Positions 1 to 10,794 are shown, counted from the first letter of the stretch. The stretch: 26,240 nucleotides of DNA from Flammula alnicola (GCA_015499995.1 JADNRV010000531.1:1-26240), one strand, 5' to 3'. Made by a program: numbers and translations. Notes: a model not told the origin generated them from the sequence alone.

Positions 1-113
1 TCCTCGTCTACCTTCATTGACGTATTGGCAAAGAACATATGAACGCATAAATGTCAGTGGGATAATAGAAGTGACTATAAACTTCTACACTTATCTTCAT
101 GCAAATTCGACAG

Positions 114-320
114 GCCACAGGTCTAGCCGACATCATCAACTCTAAAATTGTTTTACACTTCCGACAGACGCCGGAGGTTCGTTATCTATATCTAGATTAT
201 CCTCCTTCCAGAAGTGCTGAAATCAAGGCCCGGCCAGTGAAGACGTTACAACGAATGAGTAGAGGAACTCCTCATACTAAGAGGCGAAGAGTAGGAGATG
301 ATCCTAACAGCGCTGTGTAG
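114..320 (+). CDS. possible 3' terminal exon of a gene entering from the left
   Basis: An open frame runs from a plausible splice acceptor (CAG ending near 114) to a TAG stop at 318-320. The product ends in a basic, nuclear-signal-like stretch (HTKRRRVGDD) followed by a short acidic and polar tail. The composition looks coding, but I recognise no family and see no convincing donor or upstream exon inside the window. It could be the end of a gene starting before position 1, or a chance frame. Confidence 0.25.
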   Translation, partial: ATGLADIINSKIVLHFRQTPEVRYLYLDYPPSRSAEIKARPVKTLQRMSRGTPHTKRRRVGDDPNSAV

Positions 321-1821
321 AGTGCGACAGGTGTCCCCTATGGTGGCGCCAAGTCCGCCAACGAGGACATGAAGGAAGCAAAAAAGTGCAATTTATTCCC
401 AGTTGCATAAGTATGTTCCTTTTGCTGAGCGTGAACGTGTGAACGGTGCGGACCCCGGCAGCCGCAGCAACATATAGCCACCTCATCATACGCAAAAGTC
501 GAACGAAGGAAAGCTTTTCAGTAAATGAGCCACACTTCAGTCTTTCAACAGTAAAGCTTCCTCTAGTTTCTGACTGTCCAGTTCGAAAAGACTTTCCGGT
601 AGGCTGATTTCCGAAGCAACCTCCGCTCAGGGACGACCGAACTACCGATCTCTTGAGGGAATTTAAAGCATACTGGAGTATGTTCGGTAACCTAAACATC
701 ATACATGTACATGATAGCTATCCACTCTCGATAAGGAGTCATACGAGGCTTGATATTCGCAACTGAGATAACAGAGATGAAAGAACCTTTAAATTTTCTT
801 GTGGGTTGACTGCACAAGCGACGGGCACGTTCCGCTTCTAACTACTACCTTCTAAAACAAGATGATCGATGACGTCACTATTTGGTTGGCTTTGAGCAAC
901 CCTGCAGCTTTTCGTCGCGCTGTTTATACACGACCATGCTGCCAAGAAGCCGGATCAATCTCGAGCCTGGCTCGCCAGCGAACGTTGCTCGAGACTTCAA
1001 ATCTTTGCTTTACTTGCTACATAATTAACTGTCACCTATCTGGAAACGAAGCTCAAACGAAGCTGCCGAATATTACTCGGCTCGGGAAACAGCTCCAACT
1101 AGGCTCTCGGAAGCAGACCCTGGTCCAATTGCCAACCTCGAGAGCGATTACTTAGATGTTGCCAGAGGCCTTTTGAGACCGACGTCTTCGTCTTTGCTGC
1201 TTCTCTTTCAAAATACCTGTCGCGGGATACAGTAACATACTGCAGTAACTGGAAGACAATTGGCACTATTCAACGAAATTTTACTGAAAACAATGAAAAT
1301 TGATGCCAAATGGGTCTCGAAATTTGCGAGAATTTGCGTACTCGCGCACCGGTTGTTCAATGCTCAGAAATTTTTTGGAGGTCCTATTAAGATATCGTCC
1401 AATCAGGTTAGTGGTCCGGTATTGCCATTGTGTCCCTTCCTGTTCCCTTCGAATTATCCAGGTGAGTCAACTATCGTATTGTTCCTTATCTTTGCTAAAT
1501 CTTCCGTTATTCTCAGCTTTCCGTCATCCATTTTTCAAGTCAATAGCCTCGTTGCCGCTATCTTTACCTCTTAGACAACCCCGACGCCTGATATCTCCAT
1601 AATTACCGCCTAGCGTCCACTTGCGCAAGGGCCATCGGACAAGGCGACAGCATATCTCCGTAAATGACATCGAAAAGGCTCCCTCGATTTTGAAACAAGG
1701 TCTACCCTTGCATTCCAAATCCAAGTTATGGAAATGAAAACGAGAGCGCCTTCGCAGGATGGGATTGCGCTATTACTATGTCCCTAAATGCACGTTTGTG
1801 CTTTCGATGCTCTCGTACAAG
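321..1821. other. about 1.5 kb with no supported gene
   Basis: Open frames on both strands are at most about 130 codons, overlap each other and show no domain, splice logic or continuous coding pattern. The right end must contain the promoter of the downstream transporter. I see no RNA gene or long repeat here. Confidence 0.5.
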
Positions 1822-1830
1822 TATAAAAGG
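1822..1830 (+). promoter_or_regulatory. TATA box of the MFS transporter gene
   Basis: The sequence TATAAAAGG lies 77 bp before the ATG at 1907. With a start site about 30 bp downstream, the leader would be around 50 nt and pyrimidine-rich (CTTCTTTCCTCCTTTC). This position argues for the ATG at 1907 over the in-frame ATG at 1778, which lies upstream of the TATA box. Confidence 0.6.
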
Positions 1831-1906
1831 CGGAGGGGGCCTCAAATTTTTGTGCTGTATCTTCTTTCCTCCTTTCTTTGCGCCACCCCCAATATTTCAT
1901 CCTTTT

Positions 1907-4537
1907 ATGCCTGCGACATATCCCATAACCCCCAAAGAAAGCGACTCTACGCAGCGGCCTAGCTTCCACGGTACAAGTGGCAATGTTGACGTGGAAGCGA
2001 GGTCGACCTCAGACGAGTTGGAACACCGACGGCTAGCAGAAGTCATATCCTCGACCATCTCAAAACGTACACCTCACTTTGACTTGCCGTCCATTTCCCC
2101 TCTTTCCAATGTGCGCATGTCAGAATATGCGACGACTGTTAATGTTCCTCGTCATCAGTCAAGTTCGGCATTCCAGCCATATTCAGATTATTCGCCTTAT
2201 TCGAGTGCTCCGCCAACCGCTGTGAACAGTCGGGCTCCTTCGCCCACCAAGGAGCTCGATGATTGTGGCGAGGACTTTATTGACAACCATGATCGCCTGA
2301 AGTGGCGGCTAGCCAGTGGATTTTTTGCTTGCTTCATGGGCGGTTGGGCAGACGGGGGTAAGCCTATCTTCATCACAGCTTATAGTATCTACTAATGCTG
2401 GTACCGTAGTCACTGGTACTGTGATGCCATGTCCGTTATCAAACCATCATTTTATTTTCGCTTCATTGATTTGCGATCATAGACTTGGCTACACAGTTCC
2501 ACATGACATCTACCCTCTCTTCGTCTTTGTTTGCTGGAACGACATGCGGGTATGAGCATGCATACATCTGCTTCTTACTGACCGAGAAATGACCACATGT
2601 TTGAGCAGCTTCTTTGCCGGTACTTTTTTAGTCGAATCTATCATGAAATATCTGGGAACCTTTCGAGTCCACCGCAATCAGGGCTCCTTCTTTGCTTTCG
2701 TGCCTGTTTTTCGACGGAAGACAGCATTCGATGACGACTTCGGCCACTCGACCACCCAAGCCAGATTTCTCGTTCTCGTAATGGCGAGTATAATGCATTC
2801 CACGTATTTCATCATGATGGGTTCGAGGAGCGGGTTTCCTGTTATGTTTCTGGCTTATGTCATATCCGCATTTTCTCGAGCACTTTTGACAGGTATGTTT
2901 CCTCCATAAGCCGAATATCGACCTGATATCTAACACATTTAATCTTACAGCCCCTTTGTAAGTCTCCATTATTTAGATATCGATCCAAATATTGATGGAC
3001 TTCTAGAAATGCTTACTTCGCTGAAGGGCCCAAGCAGGCACTTGGGTACGGTCTTGGACTTGCCAGTTAGTTGTATCTTTTTGTCCTTGAACTTATTCGC
3101 TCAAGCTCCGTTATAGGTTTAGGGAGTGTGATATCGCCCCTGGTTTGCCAGTCGATCATCGCAACAGGTGTACCTTGGTATCGTTTCTATTACGGCTCTC
3201 TGGTGTTGTCTGGATGCAATATCGTGTTCCTGGCTGTAACTTTCAGACCCACTTCCGGTGAAACTTTTAAAGAACGTCAGAAGGCTTTAAATGAAGGGCG
3301 TCGCCGCAAAAGCGAATTCCTTCGTTCCGGCCGCTCTTCTCCAGTCAACGATACCGAGTCTCCTGGGGTGTCGACGATCAAGTTCAATGTCGAAAACAGG
3401 TCGCGAAGTGGTAAGCTCCCATGCAATTCTCTTGCGAACTTAGTCTTCATTTCTATCTACCCAGCTCTACGCCTTGCTCTTACGATGGCTTACCAATGGG
3501 CCTTTTCATTCTTCATGCTATTATACTGTGGAAGGTAAGCGATTGTCACTTTGTTTGGTGAGATAACTCTGATTTTGCCATTGAACAGCGAGACAGTGAC
3601 GCAAGGATTTGTGAGTATTTTCTCTGGCCCTTTCTCGGAGCAACTCGGTCAACTTTGACTGATGTACAAATAGATGGTAACCTATTTGTTATCCACGAGG
3701 GTAAGGGTCATTTAAGTACAGTGCAGTATACTTTTCTTCGAAGTTTACACCTCTTTTCTCAGCATGCAAACCCAAAGACTATAGGCTATGTTACCTCTGG
3801 GTTCTGGGGAGGTATAAGTCTTGGAAGATTCATTTGGGGATATTGCATTCCATTGTAAGTCTATTTATTTTATCCGACAGACTGAGAAATATTGAATCAG
3901 ATGTCCCTGCACAGCCTTACCTTCACCCAACGCAAATACGCTGTTCATGCTTGCATGTAAGTGTGAGATTTTCTTTATCCACATAACTTGATTAAAATTT
4001 CCCCCCAGTTGTTCGTCGTTTGTCTTGAGCATCTTGGGGTACTGCTCTACTAATAATGGATAATTTTAGGCGTTGCCGTTTGTATGCACTTGACAATCTG
4101 GTTTGTCAAGTCCGACGTCGAGAACGCCGTGGCCACGAGCTTTATTGGTCTTTTCTATGGCCCAATCTTTCCCGCATGCCTCAGCATGGCTAACGACATT
4201 TTGCCAGCTGAGGTACATATGGTTGCCATGGCTTTGATGTAAGCACTTTCATTTCTTTGTGGCTGTTCAAGTAAGTGAAAGACTGCTGGCGATTTGGTTT
4301 CTTTACTACAGTTCTTCGTTTGCAAGTCTCGGAGGAGGTGAGTTTAATGCATCTTACCTCTATGAGGCCGATATACTGAATTATTTATCAGCAATTTTTC
4401 CTCTGATCGCTGGAGCCATCCTGGACGCGAAAGGCGATCAGTCGCTCACATACGTCACCGTATCTCTCGCAGCTGCGATGGCCTGCCTCTGGACCTTATT
4501 CCCCTCTCGTGTGCCTTCTCGCCCAATGCTTGACTAA
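1907..4537 (+). CDS. major facilitator superfamily transporter
   Basis: Membrane transporter of the MFS superfamily, of a type common in basidiomycetes; the substrate cannot be read from sequence. Exons: 1907-2357, 2410-2430, 2483-2549, 2609-2892, 2951-2957, 3007-3065, 3117-3410, 3465-3534, 3589-3610, 3674-3700, 3763-3854, 3915-3956, an unresolved junction, then 4070-4238, 4312-4337 and 4392-4537. Roughly 590 residues. A Ser/Pro-rich cytosolic N-terminus of about 130 residues precedes the first helix (FFACFMGGWADG). Conserved stretches follow, such as TCGFFAGTFLVESIMKYLG, MMGSRSGFPVMFLAYVISA, GYVTSGFWGG and FIGLFYGPIFPACLSMANDI. A hydrophilic central loop (about residues 330-390) is rich in Arg and Ser. 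The exon of 2951-2957 is only 7 nt but is needed to keep frame. Between 3956 and 4070 no ordinary splice keeps frame, so the model is uncertain there. The stop lies about 560 bp from that of the convergent Sgf11 gene. Confidence 0.85.
2951..2957 (+). other. 7-nt micro-exon in the transporter gene
   Basis: CCCCTTT sits between a CTTACAG acceptor and a GTAAGT donor. Including it joins the frames on either side as ...LLTAPLNAYFAEGPK..., matching the hydrophobic and loop pattern expected. Skipping it (one intron from 2893 to 3006) shifts the frame. Confidence 0.75.
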
Positions 4538-5098
4538 GAACACCTTCGCGGCGCTTTCCTACCTAGTTTGAAGAGCTTTATGACCTTGCATCATGCACCC
4601 GGACCAATTCTTGATGCTGCATAGATTTTATAGATTTACGACCCAAGACATAGTCCACGATTCTTGTTTTCCTTTGCTTTAGACTTTAGACTTAGGTAGT
4701 GCTTGAAGCACCCTAGATTTTTAGATAGATTTTTTTAGACTTTAGATTGTACCATACACTAGACATAGACCCGCTTTCTTGGATACACCCCTCCCTAGAT
4801 TGATACCTCATAGATGAGCCATCCTCTGTAGACTTGATTTAGATTTGATACGTCCCAGACTTCTTTCCTACTTTACACGTTACGTTAGACTGATTGTATA
4901 CCTCGCTGTAGACATGTGACGATGATGATGATGACGATATAGAATTGTGATAAATGATGTGCCGTGGACAGTGATATATATGTGTACAAGAAAGCTGAAA
5001 GCAATACGACTGACGCAGATGGTGTTGAGAGGCGATTGGAGGAACGACGAGTGTGAAAATCCCAGAGAAAAGAATAAATAAGCATTGATCATCTTCGC
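4538..5098. other. convergent intergenic spacer with dense TAGA motifs
   Basis: This spacer separates the 3' ends of the transporter (+) and the Sgf11 gene (-). From about 4620 to 4915 it is packed with TAGATTT, TTTAGACTT and TAGACAT variants, giving about twenty TAGA words. A short GATGATGATGATGACGAT run lies near 4920-4939. It probably holds the 3' UTRs and 3'-end signals of both genes. Confidence 0.5.
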
Positions 5099-6890
5099 TC
5101 AGTCACTGTCCGTGTCAGTCGATGATCCCGTCTCGTTAGCGTGGTCAATTTCTGTAAAGCGCGAACATTGTAAGATAATGCTAAAGACTTCACTGGATGC
5201 GCAAAGAAACGGAGGTACGCACCGAGATGATAGTCTGGTACATGAATTGGTTGTGGCCGAGGCGGACTCGGCCGTTTGGGGGGCCAGTGCCCATAGCTGG
5301 AGGCCTGCCTCTTGCTGCTGTTTTACCGTTTCCGACCACAGGTCTCGTCGGACTCTGGGAAGAGAACGAAGATGTAGGTGTGGCGACAAAAGCACCTGGC
5401 GATGACTCTCGCGATGACGAGGATGACCTCTCGAGAAATGACGCCGTTGACGAGTCGCGTAGCTTGGAGGGGACTCTGGATTGGGAGTTTGTGGACGGAG
5501 AGTAATGAGACTGCAGCATTAACGAATTAGACTTTTTGATCTCTTTTGCGAGAGGATGGAAGGCCAGACTTACGTTAGTAGGCAATCCTGATAGATCTGG
5601 ATCGGCCTTGACACGGGATACAGGCGATCCTGTAGAATTTATAAATTAGACGCTGCATGGTTCTTCAGATCAACATGCAGAAGGAGGAAGTATACCTGAC
5701 GGTTTTCCCTTCTTTGCCTTCTTGTTCGGTGAAATTTGTGGGGAATCAGGCTGAGGTTACCATTAGCCAAGGGAAAACATATCGGTTTAGAAATTCAATT
5801 ACCCGTTTCCGTTTGAGAGTAAAATCGCTCTCATCCGCTGTAAACCCACAGGAATAATTAAGTTATGTCTCATGGATATGGACGAAGATCATCGAGAACG
5901 GACCTGCTTTCTTGGCTTTGGCTTTACCTTTACCTTTGCCATTCCCATTTACCTTGTCGTCCGATATATGACCGGTATCGGACGTCGGCGATGCGGATCG
6001 TCCTGCGTCGGAAGGTGGTCTAATGGACATGTAGTAAATGCCTTGAACAAGAGAACATCAACTCACTTGGCCTTCGCCCCGCCTCTCACAGCACCTCTTC
6101 GAGCCGTACCTAGGCCCATGCACGAGCTGAGATGTGGTGCGTATCTGCTATATGCAATCTATAGAAAATAAATATAGATGATATTGAGCGCCGCACATAA
6201 CCAGGAAGCAGCACACAACACGTACCTGCCGCGAGCATGAGACGCATTCGAGATACATACTCCCGTCTGCCTTCAGGCTTGTGGGCGTGCTGGTGCCCGT
6301 GCCGTTTGGCTGACCCTTCATCGCGACGTCGTTGCTCCCAGCCGAGGACGGTGTGTTCGCCCGCGAAGCTGCAGCGTGCCCCGAGGCCGAAGCCTCATTG
6401 CCCCGGCCGACCCAGGAGTGTGAACTGGAGGTTTAGGCGCCATAGCGTCAGGGACATTGTATCGGGCCCAGAGACGAAAACCCAAAACCACTCACTTGAG
6501 CCGCATCTGTAGAGCGTATTCGGTTGAATGAATATATAGATATAGGAGAACAACATGATCAGTAGTAACCCATGATATCATACGCATTTCACCGCAGCTG
6601 CAGCCATAACTTGTAATGGATAGGAAATAAACACGTACCGCGTCTTGCACACCGCACATACGGCCCTCCCGCGCGCCACCTCGTGATGGGACTGTAATGC
6701 AGCGTCCATGACGAGCTCGTCCAGCATCGCCGCGAACACGCGTGCCGTCTGTCCATCCATCCATCCATCCATGACATAACACAAAAGCCCACACGGAAGT
6801 AAATTGTCAGAACGTCCATTCCCGAAGAATGAAGAGGGGTAAACACACCAAGGCACCTAGCGTTTCCTCTCTTTCCGACGGCTTTGGCAT
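5099..6890 (-). CDS. sgf11: SAGA complex subunit Sgf11 (deubiquitinase module zinc-finger protein)
   Basis: Sgf11 belongs to the SAGA histone H2B deubiquitination module with Ubp8, Sus1 and Sgf73. Exons on the minus strand: 6890-6849, 6748-6639, 6424-6226, 6158-6067, 6019-5904, 5837-5803, 5750-5696, 5629-5574, 5510-5219 and 5151-5099, giving 349 residues. The first exon (MPKPSEREETLGAL) plus TARVFAAMLDELVMDAALQS forms the N-terminal helix that anchors Sgf11 in the module. The zinc finger spans exons 3 and 4, with C111, C114, H126 and C130 (YLECVSCSRQ, then SRYAPHLSSCMGLG), followed by the Arg-rich RRGAVRGGAKAK tail that contacts nucleosomes in this family. The rest is disordered, Ser- and Lys-rich, ending in ETGSSTDTDSD. 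The fungal version is longer than the yeast protein. The last donor (GTACCT) and the exon 2-3 junction are the least certain points. Confidence 0.88.
6753..6772. repeat. (CCAT)5 microsatellite at an intron end
   Basis: Five perfect CCAT units. On the minus strand they read as ATGG repeats and occupy the 3' end of Sgf11 intron 1, directly before the CAG acceptor at 6751-6749. The usual pyrimidine tract is therefore replaced by a purine-rich one. The same repeat provides several ATGs in frame with exon 2. Confidence 0.85.
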
Positions 6891-7661
6891 GACGTTGTTA
6901 TGTGAGTTCAAGTGTAAGCAACACCAACTGTTCGCGGCCGCCGGCCCAAGGTGTGCCACGGAGTTCGGACTTGCTTCGGCGTTTGGTGGTCAATATATCG
7001 GGAATGCACCTTCCCAGCAAGGACACGATACTCGGAGCAGAGTGTGCGCAGAGCAGGTGCACTGACGAGGGTGTACGCGACAGTACAAGGTCACGCTCAC
7101 CGTGCAAGCCAAGTGCAAGCCACAATAAGCTGCTAAAACACACGTGAGATGATTTGCTTGCCCCATCGCCAAGATTTCTGAAAAGTGGTCTTCTCGACAA
7201 ACTGACATCCAGCGCGACTTGACCTGAGGGCTGAGCCTGCATTAAATTTTAAACGTGAACATAAATCATTGCGAATGTACGTTAGCGAGCCGAAACAAAG
7301 CCTTCCGGGATTACGATAAGCAAACTTATAACCAAGGTCGCGAAAGGTGAAAGAGGGATGTGAAAGAACAAAATTCAAGTACGGAGATGCGGTATGTAGA
7401 GGATATGGATACGGATATAAGTGGATGGGTTTTATGAAGTGGAATGAGTTGGGAAATATGATTTGTCGATAAGATGGGATATAATCATGAAAGAAGTCGT
7501 CTAAGAGAAATGGAGTAATAAAGATGAAAGAATAGTGTTGGGTGGTCATGAATCGTGGATCAGATAATAATTTTTGGGCATATGCACGTCTGTGCGAACT
7601 GTAAACCCTCCTCCTCCTCCTCCTCTCTCCTTCTTTCATCCGACACACCATCCAAACCCAA
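6891..7661. other. intergenic region between Sgf11 and the CBS-PB1 gene
   Basis: About 770 bp holding the Sgf11 promoter (minus strand) and the 3' flank of the CBS-PB1 gene. Frames of up to 172 codons occur but have no domain, no splice support and low-complexity composition. A (CTC)n run lies at about 7607-7625, just past the CBS-PB1 stop. Confidence 0.5.
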
Positions 7662-10219
7662 TCAATAAGGATTCGAGGTCAACCTCGAAATCGTAAACAC
7701 CCCAATGATAACCACCGCCAGCGCCCCAATACTCGCAGGCAACAACAAATCCTTCGGGATCCCAAGCACCTCGTCCCCACCATGTGCATGGTGTCCACGA
7801 TGGACGGGCTCTGGGACCGCCTCCTTCGCCGGAATAACGATAGCCGCAGCGGGGCCAGGAACAGGAGTGGCGACCTGCTCCGCCTTCTCCACCTCCCTCG
7901 CCTCCTGCGCAGCAGCAGCAGTGACCTCCGCCGCCTTCGCCTCGCTCTTCCCCGCCCCAGCCTCCGCCCACCCCTTCCCGCCCTGCACGAACAGCACCAC
8001 GCGGTCCGTGCCCGCCCCGCGCGCGATCTTCACCGCCTCCGCGACATCGTGGTCCGACGTGATCAACACCGTGTCCCCATCCGCGTCCGTGTACGAGAGG
8101 TGGAAGTCAATCGGGTCAGGGCGCGCCGCGGCGTCCTCGTCCGGCGGCGCCTCGTACTCCGTGAAGAACGGGTCGGTCGCGAGCTTGCCTGCGACGATCT
8201 CTCGCAGGTGCTCCACGTCGTCGTGCCGCGACTGGAAGCGGTGCGTGCGCCCGCTGGGCGTGCGGAACTTGAACACGTACGTGCCGTCGTCCACAGGCAC
8301 GAGCACCGCGCCGCCGGGGACGCTGAGGCCTTTCTGCCGCGCGTACCCCTCGAGGGCGGAGACGTGGTCGTCGTCCATGACCGAGGCGGAGTCGTTCGGG
8401 TGCACCTCCGAGTGCGGCGACTGTTGCAGGTGGTCGTTCATCGAGGCGAAGGAGCGTAGGTCCGTGGGGTGGTGCGAGCCCGAGATCACGGACTCGCCGT
8501 CGTCGTGGCCGATCGAGTCGAAGAAGCGACCCCACATCGGGCCGCCCTCGGATTCGTTTTGGGCACTCTCGCCGGCCATGGCGTTCATCTAGAGTTTGAT
8601 GAACTTCACGTTAACGTAGAACAAGAACGATAATACTGACCTGTTCTAGGGTAGCATAAGTCAACTTCAAGACATCCACGATAGCGACCAGACGTCCGTC
8701 GGCTTCGACAACAGGAAGATTGAGGTAATGACCATCTAAAAAAAGCCACCAGTCAGCTCAAAACTTTCTACATGAAAAATAAAATAAAAAACACGAACTA
8801 TGCATCTTCTTCAACGCATCATGCACACTCATCGACGGAGGCGCCGTATCCGGATGCGGGGTCATCACTCTCACAACACTACACCTACTCGCATCCAAGC
8901 CCGCCGCAATAACCCTCAGCACCACATCCTTACTCGTGAAAATACCCGCAATCCTCGCCACGCCGGGCGCAATACCAGGACTAATCGGGCCAGAAGGCTC
9001 CATGACACATACCGCGGTGGTCCTGCGCTCCTTCATCAGCTTCGCGACCTCGCGCACGGTGGTCTTGGGCCCGACGGTGGCGGGCTGCGTGCGCGAGTCC
9101 ATGACGGTCGTCAGATCGGGAAGGGCGGTCTTCTCGCGCAGCTTCTCCGCCCAGGCGAGCATGGCGGCGGCCTGAGGGTTCCCGCCGACGGCGCCACCGA
9201 GCTCGGATTGGACGCCGGCCATGGCGGTGAAGAGCTGCTCAGACGCGGCGGAGCTCCGCTCGACTTTGCCGAGTGCCTCGTGGAAGACCTTGGTGATGTC
9301 CAAAAGGCCGACGACGTTGCCGTCTTCGTTGCAAACGGGCTGTGATGGTGATGAGATGGTAATAGAGGAGAAATAGAAGAAAGGATGGACTTACGAGATG
9401 CCTGAAATGTTTGGACACCATGAGCTCCAAAGCCTCTGTCGCACTGGTCGTGTCGCGGGTGACCATAGGGTTGCGCGTCATGATCTGGCTGACGGGTGTC
9501 GTATGCGGATCGAGACCCTCTGCAGTAACCTATGAAAAAAATAACGACTGCACGTTAGCATTATGTACAGGACCCAGAACACAGGCAACGCGCAACACAC
9601 CCTATACGCCAAATCCTTCGCGGTGAAGATACCGCTCAGACCCTCCTCGTCATCGACGACGAGGACACAATCCGTGCGCTTGGCGGCACACAGCTGGCTG
9701 GCCTCGGCAACGGTGATGTTCTCCGGGACAGTCAGAGCCGGGCTGGGCTTGAGGGCGGCGACGGTGCCTTTGGCGATAGACTTGCTTGAGCGCTTCGAGG
9801 AGCGGTGGGTCTGCGTTGTGGATATGGTGCGCTTCCTTGAGAGCTCGGATTCGATCTTCTTGCGGATTGCCTGTGCATGAAGATACATTTGGTTAGCTAT
9901 TCATTCGTTCAGATACCCCAAGGATAACCCGAAGGAGAGAAACTCGCAAAGGAAGCAAACAAACCTCATCTCTCTTAGACTGCTTCCTCCTCGTCTCAGA
10001 GACAGAGACAGTACTCTGGAATCCAGATACGGTAGACATGGAGTTGGCAGCAACAACAGTAGCAGAGTTACTCGAAAACGTGGTGGAGCGGGTCGCGTTG
10101 GGATTGGGACGGGGGACAGGGGAGAGGGCGCGGTCGAGGGATTCGTTAATGGAAGGAAAAGAAACAGGACCAGGGGAAAGTGGACGGGTGGTGTGAGAAG
10201 GGACGGGTATACGGGACAT
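7662..10219 (-). CDS. four-CBS plus PB1 domain protein with C-terminal membrane anchor (Mug70-like)
   Basis: Exons on the minus strand: 10219-9965, 9870-9601, 9529-9395, 9339-8799, 8735-8641 and 8588-7662, giving 740 residues. A Ser/Pro-rich N-terminus (1-85) and a basic linker are followed by two CBS pairs, at about 122-245 and 300-430. Typical CBS strings are LSGIFTAKDLAYRV, VSQIMTRNP and GLLDITKVFHEAL in the first pair, and IAGIFTSKDVVLRVIAAGLD and LPVVEADGRLVAIVDVLKL in the second. A PB1 domain lies at about 535-635, with its acidic OPCA motif in YTDADGDTVLITSDHD. The extreme C-terminus has one hydrophobic helix (about 713-735, ASIGALAVVIIGVF) with a short tail, as in tail-anchored proteins. 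CBS pairs usually bind adenosyl ligands; PB1 mediates dimerisation. This architecture matches S. pombe Mug70 and relatives, whose function is poorly defined. All introns but one are phase 0. The last exon is GC-rich. Confidence 0.92.
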
Positions 10220-10361
10220 TCAGCGCAAAAAAGATGCAAGAAAGGAGTTTGTGTCCAGTCTTTTGCTCACTGCCAATCTGAACTGGCGATTTACTCCGTC
10301 AATCCGTTTGCAAGTGTTTGTTGAGTGCATTATGTAAGTATGTACATCCTGCCACAGCCCT

Positions 10362-10730
10362 TCAATTTCGAGCCTTCAAACTACCCCTGTTCCTCGACTG
10401 ATACACCGTATATATGTAATATGCGCCTCCCAGAACAGCAATAGCCACGAAATTGGCTGAAAAAATAGGTTACGAAAATAGAGGATAAACGTCAGCGTCT
10501 TGACTCCAAAGGAAATCCAATTACACACCTGCGATAAACCCAAAGATGCCCGAGAAAAGTTCCATAACCATCGTCACCAGGTGCTTCACGATAGCAAGCG
10601 CACTGTTCACTATGTTGGCGCCTAATGCGAATATGGCTTGGAACACGGCGATGACCGAATTCATGAGGGAGACGAAGATCCCTATGAGGGAGTTGACGAA
10701 CTTGGAGAGAGCATGCATGACTGAAGCCAT
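10362..10730 (-). CDS. small hydrophobic membrane protein, family not recognised
   Basis: Two exons, 10730-10529 and 10456-10362, joined GCAG|CC, give 98 residues. Three hydrophobic stretches are visible: about 10-42 (NSLIGIFVSLMNSVIAVFQA), about 44-66 (VNSALAIVKHLVTMVMELFS), and about 67-85 (AANFVAIAVLGGAYYIYTVY). A short basic tail (RNRGSLKARN) follows. I recognise no named family; proteins of this composition are common hypothetical proteins in agaricomycetes. The start is ambiguous: a well-formed 50-nt intron (10770-10721, GTAAGT, CTAAC branch, TTCAG) would remove the first ATG and leave the in-frame ATG at 10718 as start, giving 94 residues and a 5' UTR intron. Confidence 0.7.
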
Positions 10731-10794
10731 GATAGTATCGTTAAGATTGTTAGTTATGCGTTAAACTTACAGTGGACTGGAATTGTAGGGTTAG

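Noticed and set aside
304..702. 132-codon minus-strand open frame
   Set aside because: No domain, no splice context and unremarkable composition; likely chance.
5197..5505. 102-codon plus-strand open frame
   Set aside because: Antisense to the Ser/Pro-rich tail of Sgf11; no supporting features.
6753..6772. CCAT repeats as a CRISPR-like array
   Set aside because: A 4-bp microsatellite with no spacers, in a fungal nuclear gene.
7133..7651. 172-codon minus-strand open frame between two genes
   Set aside because: Rich in Tyr, His and Phe with low-complexity runs, no recognisable domain, and it lies in the 3' flank of the CBS-PB1 gene.
7705..8592. 295-codon plus-strand open frame
   Set aside because: It is exactly antisense to the last CBS-PB1 exon, in GC-rich codon-biased sequence. 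The minus strand has a PB1 domain and good splice sites; the plus frame has only Ser/Ala-rich filler.
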